10,255 nucleotides of DNA from Chitinophagales bacterium (GTDB lineage Bacteria > Bacteroidota > Bacteroidia > Chitinophagales > UBA2359). Below are positions 1-7,186 of the stretch, piece by piece. Position numbers and translations under genes: made by a program. Under the pieces are notes generated by a model. That model did no database searches. It had not been told where the DNA came from and worked only from the letters and a program-made list of their open reading frames with translations. Position 1 is the first letter of the stretch. Each line of letters starts with the position of its first letter. The stretch spans positions 1 to 10,255 of the forward strand of contig JAHDDN010000177.1 of the NCBI GenBank assembly GCA_020629335.1, written 5' to 3'.

Positions 1-2160
1 TTAATTCAAGCCTGGATATTTGACTCGCACGTGATAATTACTCTTAAGGAGCTTTTTGAAAATTTTCTTGATTTTTTTGATGTCTTGAAAGGACAGATCG
101 CAATTATCGAATTGTTTGAGATCGATTTTGTGCTTGACGATATTATCCACTAAATTGTCGATGTCTTCTTGGGTTGGATCTTTAAGCGATCTGGAAGCTG
201 CTTCTAAGGAATCGGCTATCATAACGATGGCTGTTTCTTTAGAGTAAGGGGTTGGACCTGGATAGGAAAAAATCTTTGGGTCTACCTCTTCTACTCCTTT
301 TTCTTTCACCTCTTTTCGATAGAAATATTCGGTACGGGTCGTGCCATGATGGGTTCTAATGAAATCTATCACATCATTTGGCAAACCATTTTTCTTGGCC
401 ATTTCAATTCCTTTGATGACGTGATTGATAATTATGTTTGCACTTTCTACATAAGGCAAATCGTCATGTGGGTTGAAGGCAGATTTTTGGTTTTCTATGA
501 AGTATTTGGGATTTTCCATTTTGCCGATATCGTGATAGAGGGCTCCTACCCTTACCAATAAGGTATCTGCTTTTAATTCATAGGCAGCAGCTTCCGCTAA
601 ATTGGCTACTTGTACGGAATGCCAAAAGGTACCTGGCGTTTGTATGGAAAGTGCTTTTAAAAGAGGTTTGTTTAGATCACTTAATTCTACCAATGTGATA
701 TTAGAAACGAAGCCAAATATTTTTTCAAAAATTGGAATTAAGATATAGCTAAAAAGCACCAAAAATGCATTGACTACAAACATACCAAATGGAGCAAGGG
801 TCAGTGCATCGAAAGATCCTTCTCTTACAAGGAATACCCCTAAGTAACCGATGCAGTAAGCTAAAAAGACATAGGCTGTAGAAATAAAGAATTGCGACCA
901 ATAGTAGGCTTTCACATTCACCATGATGGCTACTAAGCCTGTAATAATTTGTAAGAAAACATAGTCTGTACCTACGGGCAGGACAAAAGTAGCAATGATT
1001 ACATTGATCAGTATGGTGTAGAGGGCTAATCGGTTTCCAAAGAAGGTCCGAATAATTACTGGCACAATACTGAATGGTATGACATATAAGATGTCGGTAT
1101 TGGTGGTGCTGATATTACTCAATAAAAAACTGCATGAATATTGGAAGATTAGTATCAGCATGAATATAAAGGAGAGCCTTCTGAGACTTTTATACTCTTT
1201 GGGCTGATAGGTCATCAATAGGATGCTAAAGACTCCTAATATTAATGAGGTGATTAAAAAGTAGCCAATGGTGCGCAATAGAGAGCTATATGCCTGAGAA
1301 TCGTTTTGAGTAAAGGCTTCTCGAAGAGAGACCAATAGCTGATATTTCTCAGGAGTAACAACTGTACCTTGATAGATTAGGGCTTCCCCTTTTTGTACGA
1401 ATCCACGGGTAGGTAATATACGTGCTACTTGATCTTTTCTTAAATCTTCGGTTAGTTCTTTATTATAAATGATATTATTCCAGACTTTAAGCTCCATGAG
1501 CCGTATTAGAAAGTCGTCTTTAATTTCTGGATATTTTCTCAGCTCATCAACAATGAATTGATAAGCTTTCATCTCATTGAAGAAGTTGTCTAATGGCTGA
1601 AGGATGGCCAGTTGAGTTTTCTTTAGATTGATAGTAAAGTCAGACTCTGCTGTTTGATGTTCTTCATCCAGCTTAATGATGCCTCTTTTGTAAATGCTGT
1701 CCATGATACCGACCGCTATCTTCTGGTATCTACTGGAGTCAAAATTGGCGATAGTAATCGAGTCCCAAAGCATTAGCTTAGAAGAATCATTAATCAACTC
1801 ATTATAGCGAACCTTAAAGTCTTCTTTAAATTCATTAATTGCTTGATTACCTATTTTTGCATCATAATCATAATATGGGCTGATCATATTACGAGCTTCT
1901 TCTTGTTCTAATTCAAGTTCCTCTGATGACTTGATGATAGAGAAATCTACGGGCGAATAGAGTGTCTCGTATTGCCATATCTCTCCTTGTTCAAACTCAT
2001 ATTTGAATTTATTCCGAGGATATAGATAAATCAATAATAAGACAACGATCAGAACCAATAAGGCTCTAAAAATATCGTAATGCTTATTTACTATGTAGGA
2101 TGCTAAGTTATTCACTCTAATTTGCTTGATTCGCTGACGAAGAAGGTAAGAAGGCATCAT
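1..2160 (-). CDS. pgpH: 7TM-HD family membrane phosphodiesterase (PgpH/YqfF type, probable c-di-AMP hydrolase)
   Basis: This is a full-length member of the 7TM receptor with intracellular HD hydrolase family, whose characterised member PgpH of Listeria hydrolyses c-di-AMP to pApA. Numbering below counts from a TTG at 2169 (722 residues). Domain order: first membrane helix 33-50; extracytoplasmic 7TMR-HDED region about 52-295; seven membrane helices between about 299 and 480; the linker VELSDLNKPLL at 494-504; and a cytoplasmic HD domain at about 510-715. All expected metal ligands are present: H517 (FWHS), H546-D547 (YHDIGK), H583 (INHV), H607-H608 (THHGT) and D653 (IADSLEA), so the enzyme should be active. 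Start choice: the longest frame begins with TTG at 2169, but two tandem ATGs follow at 2160 and 2157. I prefer ATG 2160 (719 residues), because no ribosome binding site supports the TTG. It is divergent from the next gene. The family assignment is firm; c-di-AMP as substrate is inferred from homologues. Confidence 0.95.
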   Translation of the reverse strand: MMPSYLLRQRIKQIRVNNLASYIVNKHYDIFRALLVLIVVLLLIYLYPRNKFKYEFEQGEIWQYETLYSPVDFSIIKSSEELELEQEEARNMISPYYDYDAKIGNQAINEFKEDFKVRYNELINDSSKLMLWDSITIANFDSSRYQKIAVGIMDSIYKRGIIKLDEEHQTAESDFTINLKKTQLAILQPLDNFFNEMKAYQFIVDELRKYPEIKDDFLIRLMELKVWNNIIYNKELTEDLRKDQVARILPTRGFVQKGEALIYQGTVVTPEKYQLLVSLREAFTQNDSQAYSSLLRTIGYFLITSLILGVFSILLMTYQPKEYKSLRRLSFIFMLILIFQYSCSFLLSNISTTNTDILYVIPFSIVPVIIRTFFGNRLALYTILINVIIATFVLPVGTDYVFLQIITGLVAIMVNVKAYYWSQFFISTAYVFLAYCIGYLGVFLVREGSFDALTLAPFGMFVVNAFLVLFSYILIPIFEKIFGFVSNITLVELSDLNKPLLKALSIQTPGTFWHSVQVANLAEAAAYELKADTLLVRVGALYHDIGKMENPKYFIENQKSAFNPHDDLPYVESANIIINHVIKGIEMAKKNGLPNDVIDFIRTHHGTTRTEYFYRKEVKEKGVEEVDPKIFSYPGPTPYSKETAIVMIADSLEAASRSLKDPTQEDIDNLVDNIVKHKIDLKQFDNCDLSFQDIKKIKKIFKKLLKSNYHVRVKYPGLN

Positions 2161-2263
2161 TAGTTTCAAATGCCAATCTTATTTTTTTAACCATTACTAA
2201 ACCATTATACTATGCTTCCGTCAAAAGCTGGAGTGTAATTTAGTAAATTCTTAAAGATTGTTG

Positions 2264-2271
2264 CAAAAATA
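2264..2271 (-). promoter_or_regulatory. Candidate Bacteroidota -7 element for the pgpH-like gene
   Basis: On the minus strand this reads TATTTTTG, an exact match to the TAnnTTTG -7 consensus of the Bacteroidota primary sigma factor. It lies about 100 bp upstream of the ATG at 2160. No convincing TTTG/TTG -33 box sits at the usual distance: the nearest TTGs leave gaps of 12 and 26 bp. In AT-rich DNA such matches occur by chance, so this is only a candidate. Confidence 0.25.
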
Positions 2272-2324
2272 GCTTTTCTTTTACAAGAAAGCAGATTCAA
2301 CTCTTAGATACTAGCATTAAAAAG

Positions 2325-2332
2325 TAAATTTG
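2325..2332 (+). promoter_or_regulatory. Candidate Bacteroidota -7 element for the secreted protein gene
   Basis: TAAATTTG matches TAnnTTTG exactly and lies about 115 bp upstream of the ATG at 2448. No clear -33 partner is seen. An alternative reading uses the TTTG at 2329-2332 as the -33 box for a TATTTTG at 2356-2362 (23-bp gap). Either way, the 2161-2447 spacer must hold back-to-back promoters, because both flanking genes point outward. Confidence 0.25.
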
Positions 2333-2447
2333 GGGTTTCTCATGGAATAAATCCTTATTTTGCAAGCAAATTAAACCGATAAGTTGCTGCTGCAAACTAA
2401 ATTGACTCAAATTAACGTTTAAAAACACAAAATACAATATAGCATTT

Positions 2448-3413
2448 ATGAACAAAATAATCATCAGCCTTTTAGTAATGGCCATTGCCTTTACATTTAG
2501 CCAGCCTGTAGCGGCTCAGAATATGCAAGAGCTTCAAGATTCCTTATCTAGTCTTTTTAGCTCAATGGCCAAAACAAGCAATATTGAGGAGCGCAAGTCT
2601 TACAATCAGCAAATCATTCCTACTTTTGTAAGCGCTTTAAAAACAGAAAACTCCTTTAAAAAGAAATTCAAAAATATAGAAGGCTTATCTGTTTTATATC
2701 CAGCAGATAGCACTTTTAGAATTTTTACTTGGTTAGTACGATTAGCAGAAGATGATAAGAGCGCAACAGGCAATTTGCCTTCAGATAAGCTTTATTCCGC
2801 AGATTACTATGAATATCATGGGGCCATACAAATGAATAGTAGTGATTTAGTACTTTATCCGCTAAGAGACTCCACTAGTTTGATCAGTTTTCCTGAAGAC
2901 AAAATCTCTACTCATGAGAATTGGTACGGCTCTGTTTATTATAATATGACAGAAAAAGAAGACAGAGGACGTAAATACTATATGTTATTTGGGTGGAAGA
3001 ATAGTACGCCAATGAGTACTAAGAAGATTGCAGAAGTGCTTTATTTTGACGAAAACAATAAACCAGTATTCGGTGCGCCTATATTTGAGGTTTATAAAGA
3101 TGGAGAAGCTTTTGGTATGAAGAATCGTTTTATATTGGAGTATAGTAATAGAGCTTCTGTTTCTATGAACTACTATCCAAGCAAAGATCAAATACTATAT
3201 GATCATGTAGAACCCGAACAACCAGAGGGTAAAGGAATCTACCACTCCTACTTACCAGATGGCACTTATGAAGGATTTGAATTCAAAGATGGGGTTTGGA
3301 AGCATGTGGAAAAGGTTTACAGCATTACAAATAGCGATATCTTAGAGAATCCAACACAATTAGATACTCGTAAAATAAAGAAGGATCGTAAGAAAAGGAA
3401 AAAGAAAAAGTAA
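2448..3413 (+). CDS. Exported protein of unknown function with polybasic C-terminus
   Basis: A 321-residue protein that I cannot assign to a named functional family; it resembles uncharacterised periplasmic proteins of Bacteroidota. Residues 1-24 form a clear Sec signal peptide: basic MNK, hydrophobic core IIISLLVMAIAF, then PVAAQ with probable cleavage after A23 or Q24. The mature part begins with a helical stretch (25-85) and continues with an aromatic-rich, probably beta-rich region containing FTWLVRL (93-99), YGSVYYNM (160-167), GWKNSTPMSTKK (182-193) and VLYFDENNKPVFG (197-209). There is no lipobox cysteine, no membrane anchor and no T9SS sorting domain. The last 13 residues are almost all Lys/Arg, which could bind acidic polymer or membrane, or be a disordered tail. 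The ATG at 2448 gives the signal peptide its correct N-terminus. Upstream bases show no strong Shine-Dalgarno, as is normal for this phylum. It stands alone, divergent from the pgpH-like gene, and is followed by 900 bp without genes. Confidence 0.85.
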   Translation: MNKIIISLLVMAIAFTFSQPVAAQNMQELQDSLSSLFSSMAKTSNIEERKSYNQQIIPTFVSALKTENSFKKKFKNIEGLSVLYPADSTFRIFTWLVRLAEDDKSATGNLPSDKLYSADYYEYHGAIQMNSSDLVLYPLRDSTSLISFPEDKISTHENWYGSVYYNMTEKEDRGRKYYMLFGWKNSTPMSTKKIAEVLYFDENNKPVFGAPIFEVYKDGEAFGMKNRFILEYSNRASVSMNYYPSKDQILYDHVEPEQPEGKGIYHSYLPDGTYEGFEFKDGVWKHVEKVYSITNSDILENPTQLDTRKIKKDRKKRKKKK

Positions 3414-3438
3414 TCAATAATTTAACATAAAATTAATT

Positions 3439-3602
3439 TAAGTACCTAAACATAAATAATCATCACTTTTGATGGCTTAATTTTGCGCTGTACTGCGTTA
3501 CTTTTTTTAGTAATAGCGCTGCTATTCCGTCAAAAAAGTGCCTTGTTCAGCATAAAATTAATCTCATCAGAGAAGTGTCGATTATTTTCATTCAGGTACT
3601 TA
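3439..3602. repeat. 164-bp imperfect palindrome, MITE- or REP-like
   Basis: Almost the whole segment is one interrupted inverted repeat centred near 3520. Paired blocks from outside to inside: TAAGTACCT 3439-3447 with AGGTACTTA 3594-3602; AATAATC plus CACTT in the left arm (about 3455-3468) with their complements at about 3571-3585; GATG 3471-3474 with CATC 3565-3568; TTAATTTT 3477-3484 with AAAATTAA 3554-3561; GCTG 3487-3490 with CAGC 3548-3551; ACTTTTTT 3500-3507 with AAAAAAGT 3532-3539; AATAGC 3512-3517 with GCTATT 3521-3526 around a 3-nt loop. The outer arms can be read as AGTACCT...AGGTACT flanked by TA on both sides, as expected for an element duplicating a TA target (Tc1/mariner/IS630 type). 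It contains no ORF. The inverted repeat is directly visible; its mobile origin is inference. Confidence 0.75.
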
Positions 3603-3608
3603 TAAGAG

Positions 3609-3647
3609 AACGCCAAGCTGCTTTAATGTAGTTTGGCGTTTTTTTTT
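3609..3647 (+). terminator. Intrinsic terminator, 12-bp stem with T-tract
   Basis: A stem of up to 12 bp (two G-T pairs) is formed by 3609-3620 and 3629-3640. Its core is AACGCCAA / TTGGCGTT, with an 8-nt loop and a run of nine T at 3639-3647. It reads on the plus strand. It lies 195 bp past the stop of the gene ending at 3413 and only 7 bp past the palindrome. It therefore either ends a long 3' untranslated region or ends a separate short transcript from the palindrome. Confidence 0.85.
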
Positions 3648-4329
3648 ATTAAAAATCTGTCCTAAATTGTCCCAAATTGGGTATTCTTTTCGTCTAAGGT
3701 TTTGGTTGCTGTTTATAAAATGAATGTTTATTGATAGAAAGAAGCTTGAATTAGTTAAAAGATGTAAGCGCCATGACCTTTTATTAGCTTAAAATTAGTC
3801 AATATTTGCGAACAAAAATGTAGGAAGAACAAACATTATCAACACATATTTGTTTTTATATTACTGATAATCAATGTAATTAGAGTCAAAGACTAAATAA
3901 ATACTTGAGACTCTCTAAGCATTTATCAACAACTTTCTAGCAAAGCTTTTATATATAAACATAACAAACCACGATAAACATGCCGTACTTAACTTGTACA
4001 TAACAAACGAATTGAAAATTATTATTCTATTCAGATCATATATGCATAAACACACTGCTTAAAGCTATTCAATAGTTTTCAAGTGTGGATTATGGGATTT
4101 TTTCTAATACGAAAAAGCTTGAATATTAGGATTTAAGTTGTCTAAAGGTGAAATTATTGAAAAAATAGCATTAATTTTGAGGTTCTAGACAAAAGCTTAA
4201 GTGATAATAGTTTAGGCCTGTTGATAACAGAATAGCATAAAGAATGTGATAGATACTATCAAAATATATTCCCATTGAATTAGAGTAAACTAAAACCCGA
4301 TCATCAACACAATTAAAAAATATATAGAT
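3648..4329. other. Gene-free AT-rich region upstream of the C10 peptidase gene
   Basis: These 682 bp contain no ORF with coding character, no tRNA-like cloverleaf and no long hairpin. Small items seen are an 11-bp direct repeat ACATAACAAAC at 3959-3969 and 3998-4008 (39 bp apart), a 10-bp repeat AAGCTTGAAT at 3742-3751 and 4115-4124, and a short dyad CTAATA/TATTAG at 4104-4109 and 4124-4129. It probably holds the promoter and leader of the peptidase gene. The direct repeats are possible regulator sites, but nothing proves it. Confidence 0.5.
4172..4179 (+). promoter_or_regulatory. Candidate Bacteroidota -7 element for the C10 peptidase gene
   Basis: TAATTTTG matches TAnnTTTG and would give an untranslated leader of about 145 nt before the ATG at 4330. 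No TTTG box sits at the expected 19-21 bp upstream, so it is a weak candidate. Confidence 0.22.
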
Positions 4330-6957
4330 ATGAATCACTGGAATATTTTCCAAAAAGGAATTTTACAAGTTTTAGGCTTGTTTATTCTTTCCATTTGTTT
4401 TACCCAAATTGCTTCCGCTCAAGTAGTTAGCTTAGAAGACGCCGAGTTGGTCGCACAAAACTACTTCTATCAAAAAGATCTGAGTTTAGGAAATGCTGCC
4501 GATGCAGTAATTACTGATACAGCGACAGGAGAAGTTAATGGAGAGGTTTTTTACTATATCTTTGAGATCAATAATCAAGGATTCGTAATTGTCTCTGCTG
4601 ATGAGCGTAGTGCCCCAATTTTGGGCTATGCTACCCATTCAAATACAGACTTTAATAATATACCTGATGGTGTTCAAGGCAGATTGAATAATTATCAAAT
4701 TGAAATAGAACACTTACGTACCAATAATATCATTGCTTCTGAAAATAATAGCAGTAGATGGGCTAATTTGAAGGACGATCGTTACGAAAGAATAGGAACA
4801 GATCGTGATGATATCGTAGCTCCATTGACGAGTACCATTTGGGGACAAGAGGAGTTTTATAATGCAATGGCACCAGCAGACGTCGATGGTCCAGCTGGAC
4901 ACACCTTTTTAGGTTGTGTTCCTGTGTCTATGGGGCAATTAATAAAATTCTGGGGCGATAGCTTAGATATTTTCACTAATGGCCAATTGACTTATACAGA
5001 TCCTAACTATGGTGAGCAAAGTGCTAACTTCGCAACTACTGATTATGATTTTGCTGCAATGCCAGATGAACTAACAACTTTCAATGATGATGTTGCTCAA
5101 TTCCTATATCACGTAGGAGTTTCTACTCAAACAGAATATAGCCCTACTTATAGTTCTACTTACTTTAGCTACGTTAGAGATGCTTTCGTACATATTTGGG
5201 GCTTCGATTGCGATGCTGTAGTATATTCAAAAGAATTTACGGACCCTGTTGTTTGGGATCAAATCATTAAAGATGAATTGGATGCTGGCCGACCTGTTTA
5301 CCTTAGAGGGGAAGCTGATGGCGGTGTTTCTCATGCTTGGATAGTAGATGGCTATAATGAAGAAGGCCAATATCATATGAACTGGGGATGGCACGGTGAC
5401 TGGAATGGTTACTGGACAGATACAGGAGCAAGCTGGAGTAGCTCAGGTGGAGTAATCACTTACTACCAAGAACAATACGGAATTTTCGGCTTACAACCAG
5501 GCGATGGTTGTCAAGCTTGTAATGACACTTCTTATGCAACTGTTTTAGACAATAATACTAGTGCTTATTTTTACACTAACCAACCAGTAGGACCTGTAAA
5601 TATTCAATTCAGATACAGAGAAGTAGGTACTACAGATTGGATAGAAACTGAAATTTCTGACAATTACTATGCTTATACTGCCGATTTAGAAGAGGATAAA
5701 ACATACGAGTTTGAAGTAAGAAAGCAGTGTGGAAATGGAGATTGGTCTCCTTATGTGAATCTTCAACAATTTGAAACATCTGGTACTCCACCAGGACCAG
5801 AAGAGTGTACAGTACCAGCTGGTAATTCATTATCAACTAGTGCGACTAGTACTGTTTCTTCTTATATCTATAGCACTTCCAGTACGGTTATTAATCAATT
5901 CAGATATAGACCAGTTGGCGCTACTAACTGGGAGTTAACTGACGAACAAGATCTTTACTACCGATTTATTACTGGCTTACAAGCTGGAACGGAATATGAA
6001 TTCCAAGTAAGAGAATTATGTAGTGATGATACTTGGAGTGATTGGTCTGAATCTCAAACCTTCACTACTCAAGGTGGCATAACCGTTGAATGTGGAGCAC
6101 CTGACTCAAGTAGTCTATCAACTAGTGCGACTGGAAATACTAATAGTTATATCTATTACTTAAGCGCTCCAAGTAATACTGACAACGAATTCAGATATAG
6201 AGCAGTAGGTACCGCTGACTGGATGACAACGGCAATCAGTACTAGCTACTATCGCTATTTATCTGATTTAACACCAGGCACAGAATACGAATTCCAATTC
6301 AGATATGCATGTGCAAATTCAACAAATGGATGGACTGAATTCACTGAATCAGCTACATTCACAACTACTGGCTCTAATGGTGGTGGTGGAGATTGTAATA
6401 CTTCTGAAGCTTCAAGCCTTTACACTAGCTCAACAGGTTACACTGGCTCTTATGTATACACTCCTTTAACGAATAGCGGTAATAACCAATTCCGTTACCG
6501 TCCAGTAGGAACAAGCTCTTGGAGTGAGTCTGATATCAGTGGTAATTACTACCGTTATTTATCTGACTTACAATCAGGAACAGAATACGAATATCAAGTA
6601 AGATTCCAATGTGGTACTGAATGGAGTGAATATTCTGATTCAGCAACATTTACAACATTAGGAGGAAATACAGGTGGCGATTGTGATGCTCCACTTTTAG
6701 CTGATGTTTCAAGTAGTATCGTATCTTCTACTTCTATGTATTTATACTACTTCAAAGCTGGTGCTGGTGCAAATGTGCAGTTCAGATATAAAGCAGTAGG
6801 TTCTTCTACATGGATAGAAACTCCTGTAGCAGCTTTATACTACACTTATGTTACTGGATTAACTTCAGCTACAGATTATGAATTTGAATCAAGAGTACAG
6901 TGCGGATCAACTTGGTCTGATTATTCTGGTACTGCTTACTTTACAACTCAAGAATAA
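4330..6957 (+). CDS. Secreted C10 family cysteine peptidase (streptopain/SpeB-like) with five C-terminal Fn3-like repeats
   Basis: An 875-residue papain-fold endopeptidase of MEROPS family C10 (SpeB, PrtT, interpain). A signal peptide covers 1-30, with cleavage after IASA. A SpeB-type inhibitory propeptide follows at about 33-135: VSLEDAELVAQNYF at the start, then FEINNQGFVIVSADERSAPILGY at 78-100. The catalytic domain spans about 160-392, with nucleophile C196 in FLGCVPVSMGQ, catalytic H335 in GGVSHAWIVDGY, and a conserved NWGWHGDWNGYW segment at 351-362. Residues about 400-873 are five Fn3-like repeats. The protein ends at repeat five (TYFTTQ-like end, AYFTTQE) with no T9SS sorting domain, so its route across the outer membrane is unclear. 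It should be made as an inactive precursor and act outside the cytoplasm on proteins, with the repeats as spacers or substrate/surface-binding modules. The ATG at 4330 precedes the signal peptide directly. It is a single-gene unit with its own terminator at 6984-7020. Confidence 0.95.
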   Translation: MNHWNIFQKGILQVLGLFILSICFTQIASAQVVSLEDAELVAQNYFYQKDLSLGNAADAVITDTATGEVNGEVFYYIFEINNQGFVIVSADERSAPILGYATHSNTDFNNIPDGVQGRLNNYQIEIEHLRTNNIIASENNSSRWANLKDDRYERIGTDRDDIVAPLTSTIWGQEEFYNAMAPADVDGPAGHTFLGCVPVSMGQLIKFWGDSLDIFTNGQLTYTDPNYGEQSANFATTDYDFAAMPDELTTFNDDVAQFLYHVGVSTQTEYSPTYSSTYFSYVRDAFVHIWGFDCDAVVYSKEFTDPVVWDQIIKDELDAGRPVYLRGEADGGVSHAWIVDGYNEEGQYHMNWGWHGDWNGYWTDTGASWSSSGGVITYYQEQYGIFGLQPGDGCQACNDTSYATVLDNNTSAYFYTNQPVGPVNIQFRYREVGTTDWIETEISDNYYAYTADLEEDKTYEFEVRKQCGNGDWSPYVNLQQFETSGTPPGPEECTVPAGNSLSTSATSTVSSYIYSTSSTVINQFRYRPVGATNWELTDEQDLYYRFITGLQAGTEYEFQVRELCSDDTWSDWSESQTFTTQGGITVECGAPDSSSLSTSATGNTNSYIYYLSAPSNTDNEFRYRAVGTADWMTTAISTSYYRYLSDLTPGTEYEFQFRYACANSTNGWTEFTESATFTTTGSNGGGGDCNTSEASSLYTSSTGYTGSYVYTPLTNSGNNQFRYRPVGTSSWSESDISGNYYRYLSDLQSGTEYEYQVRFQCGTEWSEYSDSATFTTLGGNTGGDCDAPLLADVSSSIVSSTSMYLYYFKAGAGANVQFRYKAVGSSTWIETPVAALYYTYVTGLTSATDYEFESRVQCGSTWSDYSGTAYFTTQE
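5521..6948 (+). repeat. Five tandem Fn3-like repeats inside the C10 peptidase
   Basis: Five units of about 83-95 residues: roughly 402-484, 493-581, 588-680, 689-777 and 785-873 of the peptidase. Each shows the pattern FRYRxVGTxxW ... YYRYLSDLxxGTEYEFQVRxxC ... WSxYSxxxTFTT. Each unit starts near one Cys and has a second Cys after the QVR strand (C466, C564, C661, C761, C858), suggesting one disulfide per repeat and an extracellular location. Repeats two and three also share an identical 17-nt DNA string (TATCAACTAGTGCGACT at 5831-5847 and 6116-6132, 95 codons apart), a sign of recent duplication or exchange. Gly-rich linkers (for example 681-688) separate units. Confidence 0.85.
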
Positions 6958-6983
6958 TATGGCTAATTTCAGCCTTTAAAAAT

Positions 6984-7020
6984 AAAAAGCCATCTAACTA
7001 AGTTAGATGGCTTTTTTTAT
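6984..7020 (+). terminator. Strong intrinsic terminator after the C10 peptidase gene
   Basis: Two perfect 16-bp arms (6984-6999 and 7001-7016) contain GCCATCTAAC / GTTAGATGGC, with a practical loop of TAA. They end in a run of seven T at 7012-7018 and start 26 bp after the stop codon. The A-run on the 5' side makes it usable in both directions, but no gene converges on it. Confidence 0.93.
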
Positions 7021-7094
7021 TTTATCCCCCCCGCAATTTAACTTTTTTTATTTCCTTAGGTCAATAATCCATGCCTCTCTCCTATTCTATATTA

Positions 7095-7172
7095 AGAACT
7101 CATTTAAAGTTTTTCTGCTGGCTTAGAAAATAGTTAATTTTCCGCTTCACCATAAAACTTTAAATGAGTTCT
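7095..7172. repeat. 78-bp palindrome with perfect 19-bp arms before the DUF1800 gene
   Basis: The arm at 7095-7113 (AGAACTCATTTAAAGTTTT) is perfectly complementary to 7154-7172. An internal mismatched section separates it from a co-centred inner stem, GAAAAT 7126-7131 with ATTTTC 7137-7142, closed by AGTTA. The 3' arm ends 14 bp before the ATG at 7187, so if transcribed the hairpin sits in the leader of the operon. No T-tract follows, so it is not an ordinary terminator. It may be a small mobile palindrome or a cis-acting leader structure. It shares no obvious sequence with the palindrome at 3439-3602. Confidence 0.8.
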
Positions 7173-7186
7173 AACAATCAAAACCT

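Noticed and set aside
346..561. 71-codon plus-strand frame inside the pgpH-like gene
   Set aside because: It is antisense to the HD domain region, whose conserved metal motifs prove the minus-strand frame is the coding one.
2161..2169. TTG start nine bases upstream of the first ATG of the pgpH-like gene
   Set aside because: No ribosome binding site favours it, and two tandem ATGs follow at once. It adds only three residues, so ATG 2160 was preferred, though TTG cannot be excluded.
3666..3684. CCCAA-A-TTGGG dyad near the start of the gene-free region
   Set aside because: Only 5-bp arms with a 1-nt centre and no T-run or partner site; too short to support as an operator or terminator.
4171..4353. 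60-codon minus-strand frame upstream of the peptidase gene
   Set aside because: It overlaps the start of a firm gene, lies in AT-rich DNA, and its product has no domain or signal beyond chance hydrophobic residues.
7024..7031. Run of C residues in the spacer after the peptidase terminator
   Set aside because: A single short homopolymer outside any gene; it cannot cause phase variation of a reading frame here and may be chance or a sequencing artefact.
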